Below are positions 1 to 8,999 of a stretch of 64,000 bases of DNA, in pieces. The DNA is from Variovorax sp. EL159 (lineage in GTDB: Bacteria; Pseudomonadota; Gammaproteobacteria; Burkholderiales; Burkholderiaceae_C). Both the position numbers and the translations under genes were made by a program. The stretch is from positions 248,001 to 312,000 of the forward strand of contig NZ_FMUJ01000008.1 of assembly GCF_900100965.1 (NCBI RefSeq). Reading direction: 5' to 3'. The notes beneath the pieces were generated by a model. That model did not search any database. It was given only the letters and a program-made list of their open reading frames with translations, and was not told where the DNA came from. Each line of letters begins with the position of its first letter. Position 1 is the stretch's first letter.

Positions 1-672
1 CGGAAGAAACAGCAGCTCGGTGTTGGTCGAGGTGAGGCCGACCTGAAGGGTTCCCATCGCCACGATGTTCCAGCCCCTGGGGATGCAGCTCATGTACGCC
101 AGCAGCGCCAGCGAGAAACTCACGATGGTCAGCACCGGCCGACGCCGGATCAACGGCCACAGCAGCATCGCGACGAGGTAGAACTTGACCTCGACCGCGA
201 GCGTCCAGTTGACGAGATCGGTCGATAGCTGGCCCGTCTGGATCTGGACCAGCAGCATGTTCGCGATCAGCCGGCCTGTTTCGATGTGGAATGCCTGCCC
301 CCAGTATTTGCTGGAGAGCCACGCGACGAAGATCACGGCGGCACTGGCAGCCCAATACGTCGGGTAGATGCGCAACAGGCGCGCCGCAAGAAATCGCGCG
401 GCGCCCAATTTCTCCAGCGAGAACGGAATCACGAAGCCGCTGATGAGAAAGAAGATGGCAACGCCGAACGGACCGTAGTTGACGGTGGGCGGCGTGATGA
501 ACCGGCTCACCATCGATGCGGGCCCCTCGATCGGTGGCGCGAAGATGAACAGCGAAACGAGCTCGCGCGCGTTCCAGTAGGTTCCGGCGTAGTGGCTGAC
601 GATGACCAGCAGAACGGCCAGTCCGCGCAGCTGGTTGGCGAAGGCGATCTTGCCTTGTGCGGGGAGTGTCAT
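1..672 (-). CDS. Acyltransferase-3 family membrane protein (3' end outside window)
   Basis: The reading frame starts at the ATG at 672 and stays open to base 1, so only about 224 N-terminal residues are visible. The segment begins MTLPAQGKIAFANQLRGLAV and contains SHYAG near residue 27, which matches the conserved N-terminal Arg...His region of acyltransferase-3 (OafA/OpgC/NodX-like) enzymes. Several hydrophobic helices follow, including GVAIFFLISGFVIPFSL and the NWTLAVEVKFYLVAMLLWPL stretch typical of this family. Members move acyl groups, often acetyl or succinyl, onto exported sugars at the inner membrane. The substrate cannot be told from this fragment. It follows tRNA-Arg on the same strand, 10 bases downstream of the tRNA 3' end. 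Confidence 0.8.
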   Translation of the reverse strand, partial: MTLPAQGKIAFANQLRGLAVLLVIVSHYAGTYWNARELVSLFIFAPPIEGPASMVSRFITPPTVNYGPFGVAIFFLISGFVIPFSLEKLGAARFLAARLLRIYPTYWAASAAVIFVAWLSSKYWGQAFHIETGRLIANMLLVQIQTGQLSTDLVNWTLAVEVKFYLVAMLLWPLIRRRPVLTIVSFSLALLAYMSCIPRGWNIVAMGTLQVGLTSTNTELLFLP

Positions 673-682
673 CGTGGGTTGT

Positions 683-757
683 TGGTGCCCTCGACAGGAA
701 TCGAACCTGTATCTGAGTCTTAGGAGGACCCCGTTCTATCCATTGAACTACGAGGAC
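683..757 (-). tRNA. tRNA-Arg (anticodon CCT)
   Basis: The minus strand folds as a complete cloverleaf. The acceptor stem is GTCCTCG/CGAGGGC, the anticodon stem is GGGTC/GACTC around the loop CTCCTAA (anticodon CCT, reading AGG), the T-arm contains GGTTCGATTCC, and the discriminator A is followed by an encoded CCA. The length is 75 nt including CCA. It lies between tamB and the acyltransferase gene. Confidence 0.93.
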
Positions 758-792
758 CGAAGGCAGGGCGAGACTTTACCAGTTCGGTTCTG

Positions 793-3700
793 TCAGTCGT
801 ACTTCACCGTGTAGATCAGGTCCAGCCCGCTGGTTTGCCCCGCCTGCCCGCGCAGCGTGAGCTTCGTCGTCAGGTCGTAGAAGATGAAGATGGTGCCGAA
901 GGTGCCGCCCAGGCTGCGTTCGTAGGTGACGTAGAAGTCCTTCGACAGCCGCTTGCCCAGGGTCACGGCCGACTCGCGCAGGTCGCCGCCGCTGCCGGGG
1001 CCCTTGAAGCCGAGTTCGTCCAGGCCGAAGCGGCTGGCGAGGCTGCCGCCGGAGCCGCTGCCGCCGATCTTGCCCAGCAGCGACAGCGCGGCCTGCTGCA
1101 GCAGGGCCGACTCGCCGCCGCTGGTGGCCGAGGCGCGGCCCAGGATCACCCAGGACAGGGTTTCGGCGTCGGACAGCGCGGGCTCTGAATACAGCTTGAC
1201 GCGCGGTGACTGCGCGCTGCCGCTGATCTGCACGCCGGCGCGCTGCGAGATGTTGGGCCGGATCGCGAGGATGTCGAGCGCCGGGTTGTCGTAGGGGCCG
1301 TTGAAGCGGGCCACGCCGGTTTCCACGTCGAGCTGCTGGCCATAGGCGCGGTACTGGCCCTTCACGGTCTTGACTTCGCCGGTGATGCGCGGCGGCGCAT
1401 TCAGCTTGGTGCTGCGGATCTCCAGGTCGCCTTCGAGCCGCGTGGTGATGCCGCGGCCCTGCACAGCGAAGTCGTCGCCCAGGTCGAAGTTGACGACGAT
1501 GTCCGGGGGCTTGGCGGTCTGCGGCTTGGCGGCCTGGGCGTCGGCGCGGGCGGACTCGCGCTTGGCTTCTTCCGCGGCCTCGCGGTCCTTGGCGGCCGAG
1601 CGCACGACCACGTCGCTGCCCAGGCTGGGCGCGGTCTCGTCGGGCAGGATGATGACGGCGCGGTCGGTCTTGAGCTTGCCGCGCACGGTGAACTGGCCGC
1701 CGTCGAGCTTGGCCTGCAGGTCGCCCGAGAGCGTGACCTGCCGGTCGGTGCGCACCAGCACGCGCAGTGCGCGCAACTGGCCTTGCAGCGCCATGCGGAT
1801 GCCCGAGGCGGCGCCGCTCGTGGGGCCCCAGCTCAGCTCGCCGCTGGCCGAAAGCGAGCCGCCATCGGTGCGGGCCTCGCTGGCCGCGGTGCTGCGGTTG
1901 CCGCTCTGGCCGCCGATGCGCGCCGAACTGCCGGCGCCGCCCTTGAGGGTGAACTCGGTGATCTCGATGCGTTCGCCGGTCAGCGTGGCGCGCAGGCGTC
2001 CGTCGCGCAGGTCGAGCCCTTCGACCGGCGCGCGCAGCGCGAGCTTGTCGGCGCCGAGGGTGCCGTTCCAGCGCGGCGCCGTGCGGCTGCCCGAGAGCGC
2101 GGCGCTGGCGTCGAGCGTGCCGGCGATGCGCCAGCCCGGCGGCGCGAGCATCGACCACACGCCGAGGTTTGGTAGCGTCGCCTTGATGGTGCCGCCCAGT
2201 GGCGCGTCGACGGCCCATTGCCAGCCGCCCGCGCGCTGCTGCACGCGGGTGTTGATGTCGGCATTGATCTGGCCGGCGCGTTCGCTGTCCCAGGCGAGGG
2301 TGGCGTGCACCGCGTCGCCCTGTGCGTCGAGCTGCAGCTCGGCCTTGCGCAGGCCTGCGGGGGTGCTGGGTGCTTCAGCGCCGTTGGGGGCCGTGGCGGA
2401 ATTCATCGTGCGTTCGCTCGCGGTGCCCGTGCCGGTGCTCGTGATGCGGGTGACCAGCGCGGCCTCGCCGGCCTGCACGCGGATGTCGCCGCTCTGGCGT
2501 GCGAGCCTTGCCTTGGCGCGCAGCGTGTCGCCGGCGTCGATGTCCCAGTCGCCGTCGAACATCAGGTCGCCGCTGATGCCCAGGTCGCTCAGTGTCGAGC
2601 TGGCGCCCAGTGCGCCGGCCCAGGCCATCGGCAGGCCTTGCATCTGGCCCTTGGACTGCAGGCGGAACACACGGTTGGGTGCCGCGCCGCTCTGACTGAA
2701 GCGCAGCGGCTGCCAGTCGATGCGCACGGTGCCCGGTATCGGGCCGCGCAGCGTGGCGGCCGCGGCGGAGGCTTCGACGTCGAGGCGGCCCGCGTTCGAG
2801 CCGCTGCCGGTGCGGATGGTGGCAGTGACTTCGTGGCTCAGCTCGACCACCCACGGATTGCCGGGGCGGGCGCTGTCTTGCGCCTGCAGGCGCAGGCTGG
2901 CCAGCGCCGCGCGCCACTGGTCGTTGCCGGCGATGCCGCCGCTGGCGCGTGTGTCGATGGTGAACTTCTGCGTGCCGGTGGTGGCCTCGCCCTGCAGCGT
3001 GAGCGCGGCTTGCGCCAGGCTGCCCGCGAGGTCGGCGCGCAACTCGCGCAGTTGCACCGTGGTGGCGGTGCCACCGGGCGCCGTGGCAGGCAGGTGCAGT
3101 TCGAGGCGGGGCACGCCGAGCGCGGCCTTGAGCGTGGGTTCGGTGATGCCGCGCTGTGCCGGTGCGTTCGCGTTCTGCAGCCGGCGCTGGATGGTCTGCC
3201 AGCCGCCTTGCCAGCTGGCATCGAGCTTCGCGGAGCCCTTGGCACTGGCGTTGGCGAACACGCCTGAAAGCCCCGGCAGGCCTTGCACCCAGCGCTGCAG
3301 GGTGTCTGCATCGTCGATGCTGGCCTTGATCTCGCCGCCGCCCGTGGTCGGCGCGATGCGGCCTTCGAGCTGCGCGCCGCCACCCGGCAGCGTGAGGTTC
3401 AGCTTGCCGCTGCCGGCCTGCTCGGCCACGCGCACCTGCAGCTTGCCGTCGAGGCTGGCGCGCTGGGCTTCGATGCGCAGCGTGCGCAGGTCGAGCACCT
3501 GGTCTTTCCACTGGCCCTGGGCCAGCGCACGGTCGAGCGCGAAGCCCGGCAATGCCTTGCTGCCGGCACCGCCGCCTTCGGCGCGCAGGGCGGCGTCGAA
3601 GGTGATGGTGTCTTCGCCCCGTTCACCTTGTTCAGCCTTGAGCTGGCCGCTGACGGGCGCGCCCGAGAGTTCGCTGTACAGCGCGGCGGGCCGCACGCCG

Positions 3701-4878
3701 CGCACCGTGGCCTGTGCCTTCCAGGGCGCGGGCGCCGGGCTCCAGCTGCCCGCGGCATCGATGCGGCCGCCACCGGCGCGCACGGTGGCTTCGGGAATGG
3801 TCCAGTTCGTGCCGTCGAAGCCGACGCGCGCCTGCACTTGTTCGACCGGCAACTTCTCCTGGTCCCACGGGCCGGACACGGCGTTGCGGATGTCGGCCGA
3901 TGCCTTCCACGCGGCCGGGCCGGTGTCTGCATCGGGTTCGAGCGCGACGGTGCCGGTCAGCCGCGTTTCCGGCGCGCCGGGCCACAGGCTGGAGGCATCG
4001 ACGTTGCGCAGGTCGGCCTTGGCATCGATCACCGGTTGCGGCAGCCAGGGCGCGATCTGCGCCTGCAGCCTGGCTTCCATCGGCGCATCGGCGTTTTCTT
4101 CGGCGGGCTTGAGTTCGGCCGCAACCTGCAGGCGCGCGGCCTTGCCGGACAGCGTGCCCTTGACCGTGGCTTCGGCCAGCACCTCGATGCTCTGGTCTTC
4201 GGCCAGCGGCGCTTTTACGCGGCCGTCGAGCGCGGCATCGATCGTCATCGGCGCGGGGCCCTGGAGCTTGACGCGCGCGCTGTAGTGGCCGTCGGCAATG
4301 TCCACGCCCTTGACTTCGAGCGCGTGCTCGGCGGCCTTGTAGCTGTAGCTGCCCGCAAGGTTGGTGGCCTGCAGCGCGGGCGGGCCGGCCCAGCGCAGCG
4401 TGTCGATGCGAAAGGGCAGTTCCACCTCGACGGGCAGCGTGATCTGTTCGAGCGGCTCGGTGGGCTTGTCGCTCGGCGGGCCGCGGCGCTCGATCAGCAC
4501 CTGCTTCGCGTGCACCTCGCCCAGTTGCACCTTGCGCTTGAGGAGCGGCGCGAGCTGCCAGCCGATGGTGGCGTCATCGACCTCGACGGCGATGCTTTCG
4601 CTCTGGTACTTGAGCCAGCCGATGTGCCCGCCGGTGCGCAGCGAGCCGGTCACGTCGCGGCTTTCGAGCGATTGGCCGGCAGGCAGCCGTTGCGCGGCCT
4701 GCGCCAGCGCGAAGGCCAGCGACTGGTTCGAGCCCAGCCACCACCACGCGCCTGCCACCAGCAACAGCAGCGCCACGAACAGGCCGAGCACAGTCCAGGC
4801 CAGCCCGCGCAGCACCCGGCGCGTGCGCGAGCGCCTGGCGACGGACGGCGTGGCGGAAGGATCGGATTCGGTCGTCAT
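793..4878 (-). CDS. tamB: TamB, translocation and assembly module inner-membrane subunit
   Basis: A 1,361-residue protein. An Arg-rich N-terminus (ARRSRTRRVLR) leads into one transmembrane anchor around residues 23-48. A very long periplasmic region of repeated beta-strand segments follows, and the C-terminal part has the TamB/DUF490 character (about the last 350 residues, with IRPNISQRAGVQISGSAQ and ending in YTVKYD). In the family, TamB spans the periplasm as a lipid-conducting or protein-assembly groove and works with the Omp85 protein TamA. It starts 15 bases after the tamA stop on the same strand, the standard tamA-tamB arrangement. Its length is within the usual range for proteobacterial TamB. 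Confidence 0.93.
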   Translation of the reverse strand: MTTESDPSATPSVARRSRTRRVLRGLAWTVLGLFVALLLLVAGAWWWLGSNQSLAFALAQAAQRLPAGQSLESRDVTGSLRTGGHIGWLKYQSESIAVEVDDATIGWQLAPLLKRKVQLGEVHAKQVLIERRGPPSDKPTEPLEQITLPVEVELPFRIDTLRWAGPPALQATNLAGSYSYKAAEHALEVKGVDIADGHYSARVKLQGPAPMTIDAALDGRVKAPLAEDQSIEVLAEATVKGTLSGKAARLQVAAELKPAEENADAPMEARLQAQIAPWLPQPVIDAKADLRNVDASSLWPGAPETRLTGTVALEPDADTGPAAWKASADIRNAVSGPWDQEKLPVEQVQARVGFDGTNWTIPEATVRAGGGRIDAAGSWSPAPAPWKAQATVRGVRPAALYSELSGAPVSGQLKAEQGERGEDTITFDAALRAEGGGAGSKALPGFALDRALAQGQWKDQVLDLRTLRIEAQRASLDGKLQVRVAEQAGSGKLNLTLPGGGAQLEGRIAPTTGGGEIKASIDDADTLQRWVQGLPGLSGVFANASAKGSAKLDASWQGGWQTIQRRLQNANAPAQRGITEPTLKAALGVPRLELHLPATAPGGTATTVQLRELRADLAGSLAQAALTLQGEATTGTQKFTIDTRASGGIAGNDQWRAALASLRLQAQDSARPGNPWVVELSHEVTATIRTGSGSNAGRLDVEASAAAATLRGPIPGTVRIDWQPLRFSQSGAAPNRVFRLQSKGQMQGLPMAWAGALGASSTLSDLGISGDLMFDGDWDIDAGDTLRAKARLARQSGDIRVQAGEAALVTRITSTGTGTASERTMNSATAPNGAEAPSTPAGLRKAELQLDAQGDAVHATLAWDSERAGQINADINTRVQQRAGGWQWAVDAPLGGTIKATLPNLGVWSMLAPPGWRIAGTLDASAALSGSRTAPRWNGTLGADKLALRAPVEGLDLRDGRLRATLTGERIEITEFTLKGGAGSSARIGGQSGNRSTAASEARTDGGSLSASGELSWGPTSGAASGIRMALQGQLRALRVLVRTDRQVTLSGDLQAKLDGGQFTVRGKLKTDRAVIILPDETAPSLGSDVVVRSAAKDREAAEEAKRESARADAQAAKPQTAKPPDIVVNFDLGDDFAVQGRGITTRLEGDLEIRSTKLNAPPRITGEVKTVKGQYRAYGQQLDVETGVARFNGPYDNPALDILAIRPNISQRAGVQISGSAQSPRVKLYSEPALSDAETLSWVILGRASATSGGESALLQQAALSLLGKIGGSGSGGSLASRFGLDELGFKGPGSGGDLRESAVTLGKRLSKDFYVTYERSLGGTFGTIFIFYDLTTKLTLRGQAGQTSGLDLIYTVKYD

Positions 4879-4893
4879 CGCAAAGGCGCCGGG

Positions 4894-6843
4894 TCAGAAG
4901 GTGAAGCCGAGGCGCAGGTGCAGGCGGAACTTCTTCGAGTCCACGCCGTAGGCCAGGTCGGCCTGCACCGGCCCGACCGGGCTGCGCCATCGCGCGCCGA
5001 CGCCCACGCCCACCTTGGGCTTGAGATCGCCGGGCTTGTCGGCCACGGCGCCGGCATCGACGAACACGACGCTCTCCCAATCGGTGAGCTTGTCCTTGTA
5101 GACGAAGGGGCGCTGCCATTCGGCACTGAGCACGCCCAGGTAGCGGCCGGCGACGGTCTGGCCATCGGAGCGCACGGTGCCGATCTGCTTGTAGCTATAG
5201 CCGCGCACCGTGGTGTCGCCGCCGGTCAGGAACATCAGCGTCGAAGGGATCTGCGCGCTGTCTTTCGCCGACACGGCGCCGGCCTCGGCGCGCAGTTGCA
5301 GGCGGCTGCGGCGGGCGCGCGTTTCCTTGTCGTCGGCCGAGCCCAGCGGCAGCACGCCGAGCCAGCGCACGTAGGTGCGCGTGAAGGGCGTGCGCTGGCC
5401 GGTCAGCGTGTAGCCCGCGGCCAGTTCCAGCGCCAGGCCGTAGCCGCGCGAGGGCGCCGAGTTGCTGTCGAAATAGCGCCCGGTCCAGCCCCAGTTGGCG
5501 GTCACGGCCGAGGCCGAGGGCGGCGCGTTGGTGCCGCGGTTCTGGGCGTAGTCGTACTGCAGGAAGTAGCTGCGGTCGATGTGGTCGCTCGACTTGTTGC
5601 GCCCGCCGCGCAGCCGGCCGCTGTCGACGATGTAGCTGCCCGATTCTTCGCGCTTGATCTCGCTGCCGGCGAACCAGCGCCAGCCGTCGTCGTTGGGGAT
5701 CGCGTTCCACTCGGTGCCGAGCGACTTGATGTCGCGGTCGACCGACAGCCGCGAGACGGCGCGCCAGCCGAGCCACGGGATCTGGTTGTGGATGTGGTCG
5801 ATCGACAGGCGCGGGCCGTTGTCGGTGGTGAAGCCGGCGCCCAGCACCACCTTCTGCAGCGGCGCCTCGCGCAATTGCGCGATGACGGGCGCGAACTGCG
5901 GGTTGCCGCTTTCGGTGTCGAGCGTGAGGAACACCGAGTCGTAGTAGCCGCTGCTGGCCAGCCGCTGCTGCGCGTCGAGCAGCTTCTGCTGGTCGTAGTC
6001 GGCGCCGGTGGGCAGGCGGGCGATGCGGCGCGCGCCGTCGGGGTCGTAGCGCTGCAGGCCGCGCAGCACCAGCGGGCCGAACTTGTAGGCGGGCCCCGAC
6101 TGGTAGGTGACGTTCAGGCGGGCTTCATGGCGGTCGGCATCGACCTCGGCGCGGCTGATCTCGATGTTGCCCGTGGGGAAGCGCTTGGCCGTGAGACTGC
6201 GCAGCGCGGTGGTCTTGGCCTCGTCCCAGGCCTGCTGGGTGAAGGGCTGTCCGGCGCGCAACGCCCAGCCGGTGCGGATCGAGTCGCGCTGGGACTCGGC
6301 GGCGGCATCGTCGGCAATCGCGCCGGCGTAGCTGATCTGCACGTTGCTCACCTTGGTGATCTCGCCGGGCGCGACCGTGATGACGATCTCGCGTGGGGCC
6401 TTGGTGCTGTCGGGCGTCTCGTTGAGTTCCAGCGTCAGCGTGGGCGTGAAGTAGCCGAGGGTGCCGAGCAGCTCGCGGGCGTTGGCTTCGGCGGCCACCA
6501 TGAGGCGCGAGATTTCGGTGGCGCCCAGGTCGTCGAGTTCGCGGTAGCGCTGGATTTCCAGGTGCAGCGCGAGGTAGTCGCGCACGTCCTGCGGGCCGCG
6601 CACATCGACGGTGAAGGCATCGCGGCGCTCGGCCTTGGCCTTGTCGTCGTCCTTGCCGTCTTTGTTGCCCTTGCCATCCTTGGCCGTGTTGTCGGCATCG
6701 CCGGCGCGCACGAGTCCGGCCACGGGCTTGCCTTCGGTGTCGTCTTTTTTCGGCAGCAAGCTGCAGCCTTGCAAAAGCAGGACGCCTGAAAAAAGCAAAG
6801 CCGGCAACCACGCCGGCGCAAAAACGGAAACCACCCTGACCAT
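4894..6843 (-). CDS. tamA: TamA, Omp85-family outer-membrane protein
   Basis: I place the start at the ATG at 6843 (MVRVVSVFAPAW) because a signal sequence follows at once. An in-frame upstream extension to 6945 reads poorly and runs into the neighbouring gene. The protein is 649 residues. The signal segment ends LLLQGCSLLP, which resembles a lipobox and is odd for an Omp85 barrel. POTRA-like modules occupy roughly residues 70-330, and the C-terminal half is a 16-strand-type barrel ending in an aromatic (LRLGFTF), as expected for BAM recognition. With TamB it forms the TAM complex. A low-complexity Lys/Asp-rich linker (NKDGKDDDKAK) follows the signal region. Confidence 0.9.
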   Translation of the reverse strand: MVRVVSVFAPAWLPALLFSGVLLLQGCSLLPKKDDTEGKPVAGLVRAGDADNTAKDGKGNKDGKDDDKAKAERRDAFTVDVRGPQDVRDYLALHLEIQRYRELDDLGATEISRLMVAAEANARELLGTLGYFTPTLTLELNETPDSTKAPREIVITVAPGEITKVSNVQISYAGAIADDAAAESQRDSIRTGWALRAGQPFTQQAWDEAKTTALRSLTAKRFPTGNIEISRAEVDADRHEARLNVTYQSGPAYKFGPLVLRGLQRYDPDGARRIARLPTGADYDQQKLLDAQQRLASSGYYDSVFLTLDTESGNPQFAPVIAQLREAPLQKVVLGAGFTTDNGPRLSIDHIHNQIPWLGWRAVSRLSVDRDIKSLGTEWNAIPNDDGWRWFAGSEIKREESGSYIVDSGRLRGGRNKSSDHIDRSYFLQYDYAQNRGTNAPPSASAVTANWGWTGRYFDSNSAPSRGYGLALELAAGYTLTGQRTPFTRTYVRWLGVLPLGSADDKETRARRSRLQLRAEAGAVSAKDSAQIPSTLMFLTGGDTTVRGYSYKQIGTVRSDGQTVAGRYLGVLSAEWQRPFVYKDKLTDWESVVFVDAGAVADKPGDLKPKVGVGVGARWRSPVGPVQADLAYGVDSKKFRLHLRLGFTF

Positions 6844-6913
6844 GGGCGGATTCTGACAGCAAGCCCGGCCGCTTCCTGAAGGCCCGGGCCGCATCGCCGG
6901 CTTCGCCCCCGTC

Positions 6914-8101
6914 CTACTTGGACAGCATGCGCATCGCTTCTTCAAGACCCCGCAGGGTCAGGGGGTACATGCGGTTGGACATCAGCTGCTGCATCACCGC
7001 GATGCTCTGGCGGTATTGCCACACGCCCTGGGGCTCGGGGTTGATCCACGCGAACTTGGGGAAGGTGTGCGTGAGCCGCTGGATCCACTCGGCGCCGGCC
7101 TCTTCGTTGTTGTACTCGACGCTGCCGCCGGGCTGAAGGATCTCGTAGGGGCTCATGGTCGCGTCGCCGACGAAGATGAGCTTGTAGTCCTTGTTGTACT
7201 TGCGCAGGATGTCCCAGGTCGCGAACTTCTCGGAGAAGCGGCGCTTGTTGTTCTTCCACATGAAGTCGTACACGCAGTTGTGGAAGTAGAAGAACTCCAG
7301 GTGCTTGAACTCGGTCTTGACGGCCGAGAACAGTTCTTCGACGCGCTGGATGTGCTCGTCCATCGTGCCGCCCACGTCCATCAGCAGCAGCACCTTGACG
7401 TTGTTGTGGCGCTCGGGCCGCATCTTGATGTCGAGGAAGCCGGCGTTGGCGGCGGTCGAGTGGATGGTGTCGTCCAGGTCCAGCTCTTCGTCGTGGCCTT
7501 CGCGCGCGAACTTGCGCAGCCGGCGCAGCGCGACCTTGATGTTGCGCGTGCCCAGCTCCTGCGTATCGTCGTAGTCCTTGTAGGCGCGCTGGTCCCACAC
7601 CTTCACGGCGCTCTTGTTCTTGCCCGCGCCGCCGATGCGGATGCCCTGCGGGTTGTAGCCGCCGTTGCCGAAGGGCGAGGTGCCGCCGGTGCCGATCCAC
7701 TTGCTGCCGCCCTCGTGGCGTTCCTTCTGCTCCTCGAAGCGCTTCTTGAGCGTTTCCATGAGCTCGTCCCAGCCCATCTTCTCGATCTTGGCTTTTTCTT
7801 CGGCGGTGAATTCGCGCTCGAGCGTCTTCTTGAGCCAGTCGAGCGGCACTTCTTTCGTGAAGTCGGTGAGCATCTCGACGCCCTTGAAGTAGGCGGCGAA
7901 GGCGCGGTCGAACTTGTCGTAGTGCTTCTCGTCCTTCACCAGCGCGGTGCGCGAGAGGTAGTAGAAGTCGTCGATGCCGTAGGCGCCGTCGGAGTTGGGG
8001 CCCACCACGTCGGCCTGCAGGGCCTCGAGCAGCGTGAGGTATTCCTTGACCGACACCGGCAGCTTGGCCGAACGCAGGGTGTAGAAGAAGTCGATGAGCA
8101 T
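6914..8101 (-). CDS. VWA domain-containing protein (CoxE-like), MoxR partner
   Basis: A 395-residue protein starting MLIDFFYTLRSAKLPVS. The longer in-frame extension upstream is a shadow of the GNAT gene. The N-terminal half resembles the alpha-helical region of CoxE-like proteins. The C-terminal half holds a von Willebrand A-type metal site, seen as VLLLMDVGGTMDEHI, where DxGGT replaces the classical DxSxS, as in the CoxE group. In this family VWA proteins pair with MoxR AAA+ ATPases to remodel or metallate client proteins. The moxR-like gene is three genes upstream on the same strand (9000-9854), consistent with one transcription unit. The client is unknown. Confidence 0.85.
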   Translation of the reverse strand: MLIDFFYTLRSAKLPVSVKEYLTLLEALQADVVGPNSDGAYGIDDFYYLSRTALVKDEKHYDKFDRAFAAYFKGVEMLTDFTKEVPLDWLKKTLEREFTAEEKAKIEKMGWDELMETLKKRFEEQKERHEGGSKWIGTGGTSPFGNGGYNPQGIRIGGAGKNKSAVKVWDQRAYKDYDDTQELGTRNIKVALRRLRKFAREGHDEELDLDDTIHSTAANAGFLDIKMRPERHNNVKVLLLMDVGGTMDEHIQRVEELFSAVKTEFKHLEFFYFHNCVYDFMWKNNKRRFSEKFATWDILRKYNKDYKLIFVGDATMSPYEILQPGGSVEYNNEEAGAEWIQRLTHTFPKFAWINPEPQGVWQYRQSIAVMQQLMSNRMYPLTLRGLEEAMRMLSK

Positions 8102-8124
8102 GCGTTGCGCTCCTTGTGTTTGCG

Positions 8125-8712
8125 TCAGCCGCGCGGCTTGTCGAGCAGGTACAGCAGCTGTGCCTTCACTTCGGGCCATTCGCCCGCGCGCAGGCTGTAC
8201 ATGACGGTGTCGCGGATGGTGCCGTCGCGGCGCATGACGTTCCCGCGGATCACGCCGTCTTTCTTGGCGCCCAGGCGCTCGATGGCGCGCTGCGAGGTGA
8301 AGTTGAAGTTGTCGGTGCGCCAGCCCACCACGTTGCAGCCGAGCGTGTCGAAGGCGTGGCTGAGCATCAGCAGCTTGCAGGTGGTGTTGACGTGCGTGCG
8401 ATGGCAGTGCGCGGCGTACCACGTGTAGCCGATCTCCACGCGCTTCACGGCCGGCAGGATGTCGTGGAAGCTGGTGCTGCCGAGCACGGTGCCCGTGGCT
8501 GCATTGGTGACGGCGAAGGCGAAGCGGTCGGCGGTATTCTGCGCGGTCTCGATGTAGGTGCGGGTGTTCTCCGGCTCGGGCACCGAGGTGACGCGCAGCT
8601 TCCACAGCTCGCCATCGGCGGCCGCGGCGCGCAGGCCTTCTTCATGGTCGAGCGACAGCGGCACCAGCGCGATGTCGCGGGCCTTCAGCGTGACGGGTTC
8701 GACGAACGCCAT
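8125..8712 (-). CDS. GNAT family N-acetyltransferase (RimJ/RimL-like)
   Basis: A 195-residue protein from the ATG at 8712 (MAFVEPVTLKARDIALVPLS). It has the layout of RimJ/RimL-type acetyltransferases: an N-terminal substrate strand, the central VLGSTSFHDILPAVKRVEIG strand pair, YAAHCHRTHVNT in place of the usual acetyl-CoA pyrophosphate loop, and the C-terminal NFTSQRAIERLGAKKDGVIR segment that is highly typical of the family. It probably acetylates a protein or small-molecule amine in the cytoplasm; the target is not indicated. It lies between the small membrane protein and the VWA gene, 23 bases upstream of the latter. Confidence 0.85.
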   Translation of the reverse strand: MAFVEPVTLKARDIALVPLSLDHEEGLRAAAADGELWKLRVTSVPEPENTRTYIETAQNTADRFAFAVTNAATGTVLGSTSFHDILPAVKRVEIGYTWYAAHCHRTHVNTTCKLLMLSHAFDTLGCNVVGWRTDNFNFTSQRAIERLGAKKDGVIRGNVMRRDGTIRDTVMYSLRAGEWPEVKAQLLYLLDKPRG

Positions 8713-8749
8713 TTTTTCTCCGACTCTCTTCGAGCTTGTGGTGTGGGCT

Positions 8750-8995
8750 TCAGCCGCGCGGGTCGCCGTACTTGTGCACGTACCAGGCGCGCGCCGCCTG
8801 TGCTCCGGCGCCACCACCCAGGCCGACCAGCGCGATGCCGAAGATCTCGCGCTTGCCGTATTCGCTGCCGCCGAACGCGTCGAGGCCCAGCAGCAGCCCG
8901 AGCCCGCGGCCGAGCATCGCGCCCACCACGAACAGAACGGCCTGGGCAATGCCCAGCTTCATGAGCTGCTTGGTGGAGTGGGGTTGCCGGCTCAT
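8750..8995 (-). CDS. Small conserved membrane protein, unknown function
   Basis: An 81-residue protein (MSRQPHSTKQLMKLGIAQAV) whose stop and start fit tightly between moxR (4 bases away) and the GNAT gene. Residues about 12-38 form one hydrophobic helix with a Gly-rich face (VLFVVGAMLGRGLGLLLGL), and a second weakly hydrophobic Gly-rich stretch lies at 51-63. I do not recognise a named family. Position inside the MoxR/VWA cluster and good codon use support it as a real gene. Confidence 0.65.
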   Translation of the reverse strand: MSRQPHSTKQLMKLGIAQAVLFVVGAMLGRGLGLLLGLDAFGGSEYGKREIFGIALVGLGGGAGAQAARAWYVHKYGDPRG

Positions 8996-8999
8996 GGAC

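Noticed and set aside
3283..6789. A 1,168-codon plus-strand frame over tamA/tamB
   Set aside because: A shadow of high-GC genes; tamA and tamB on the minus strand have clear family motifs.
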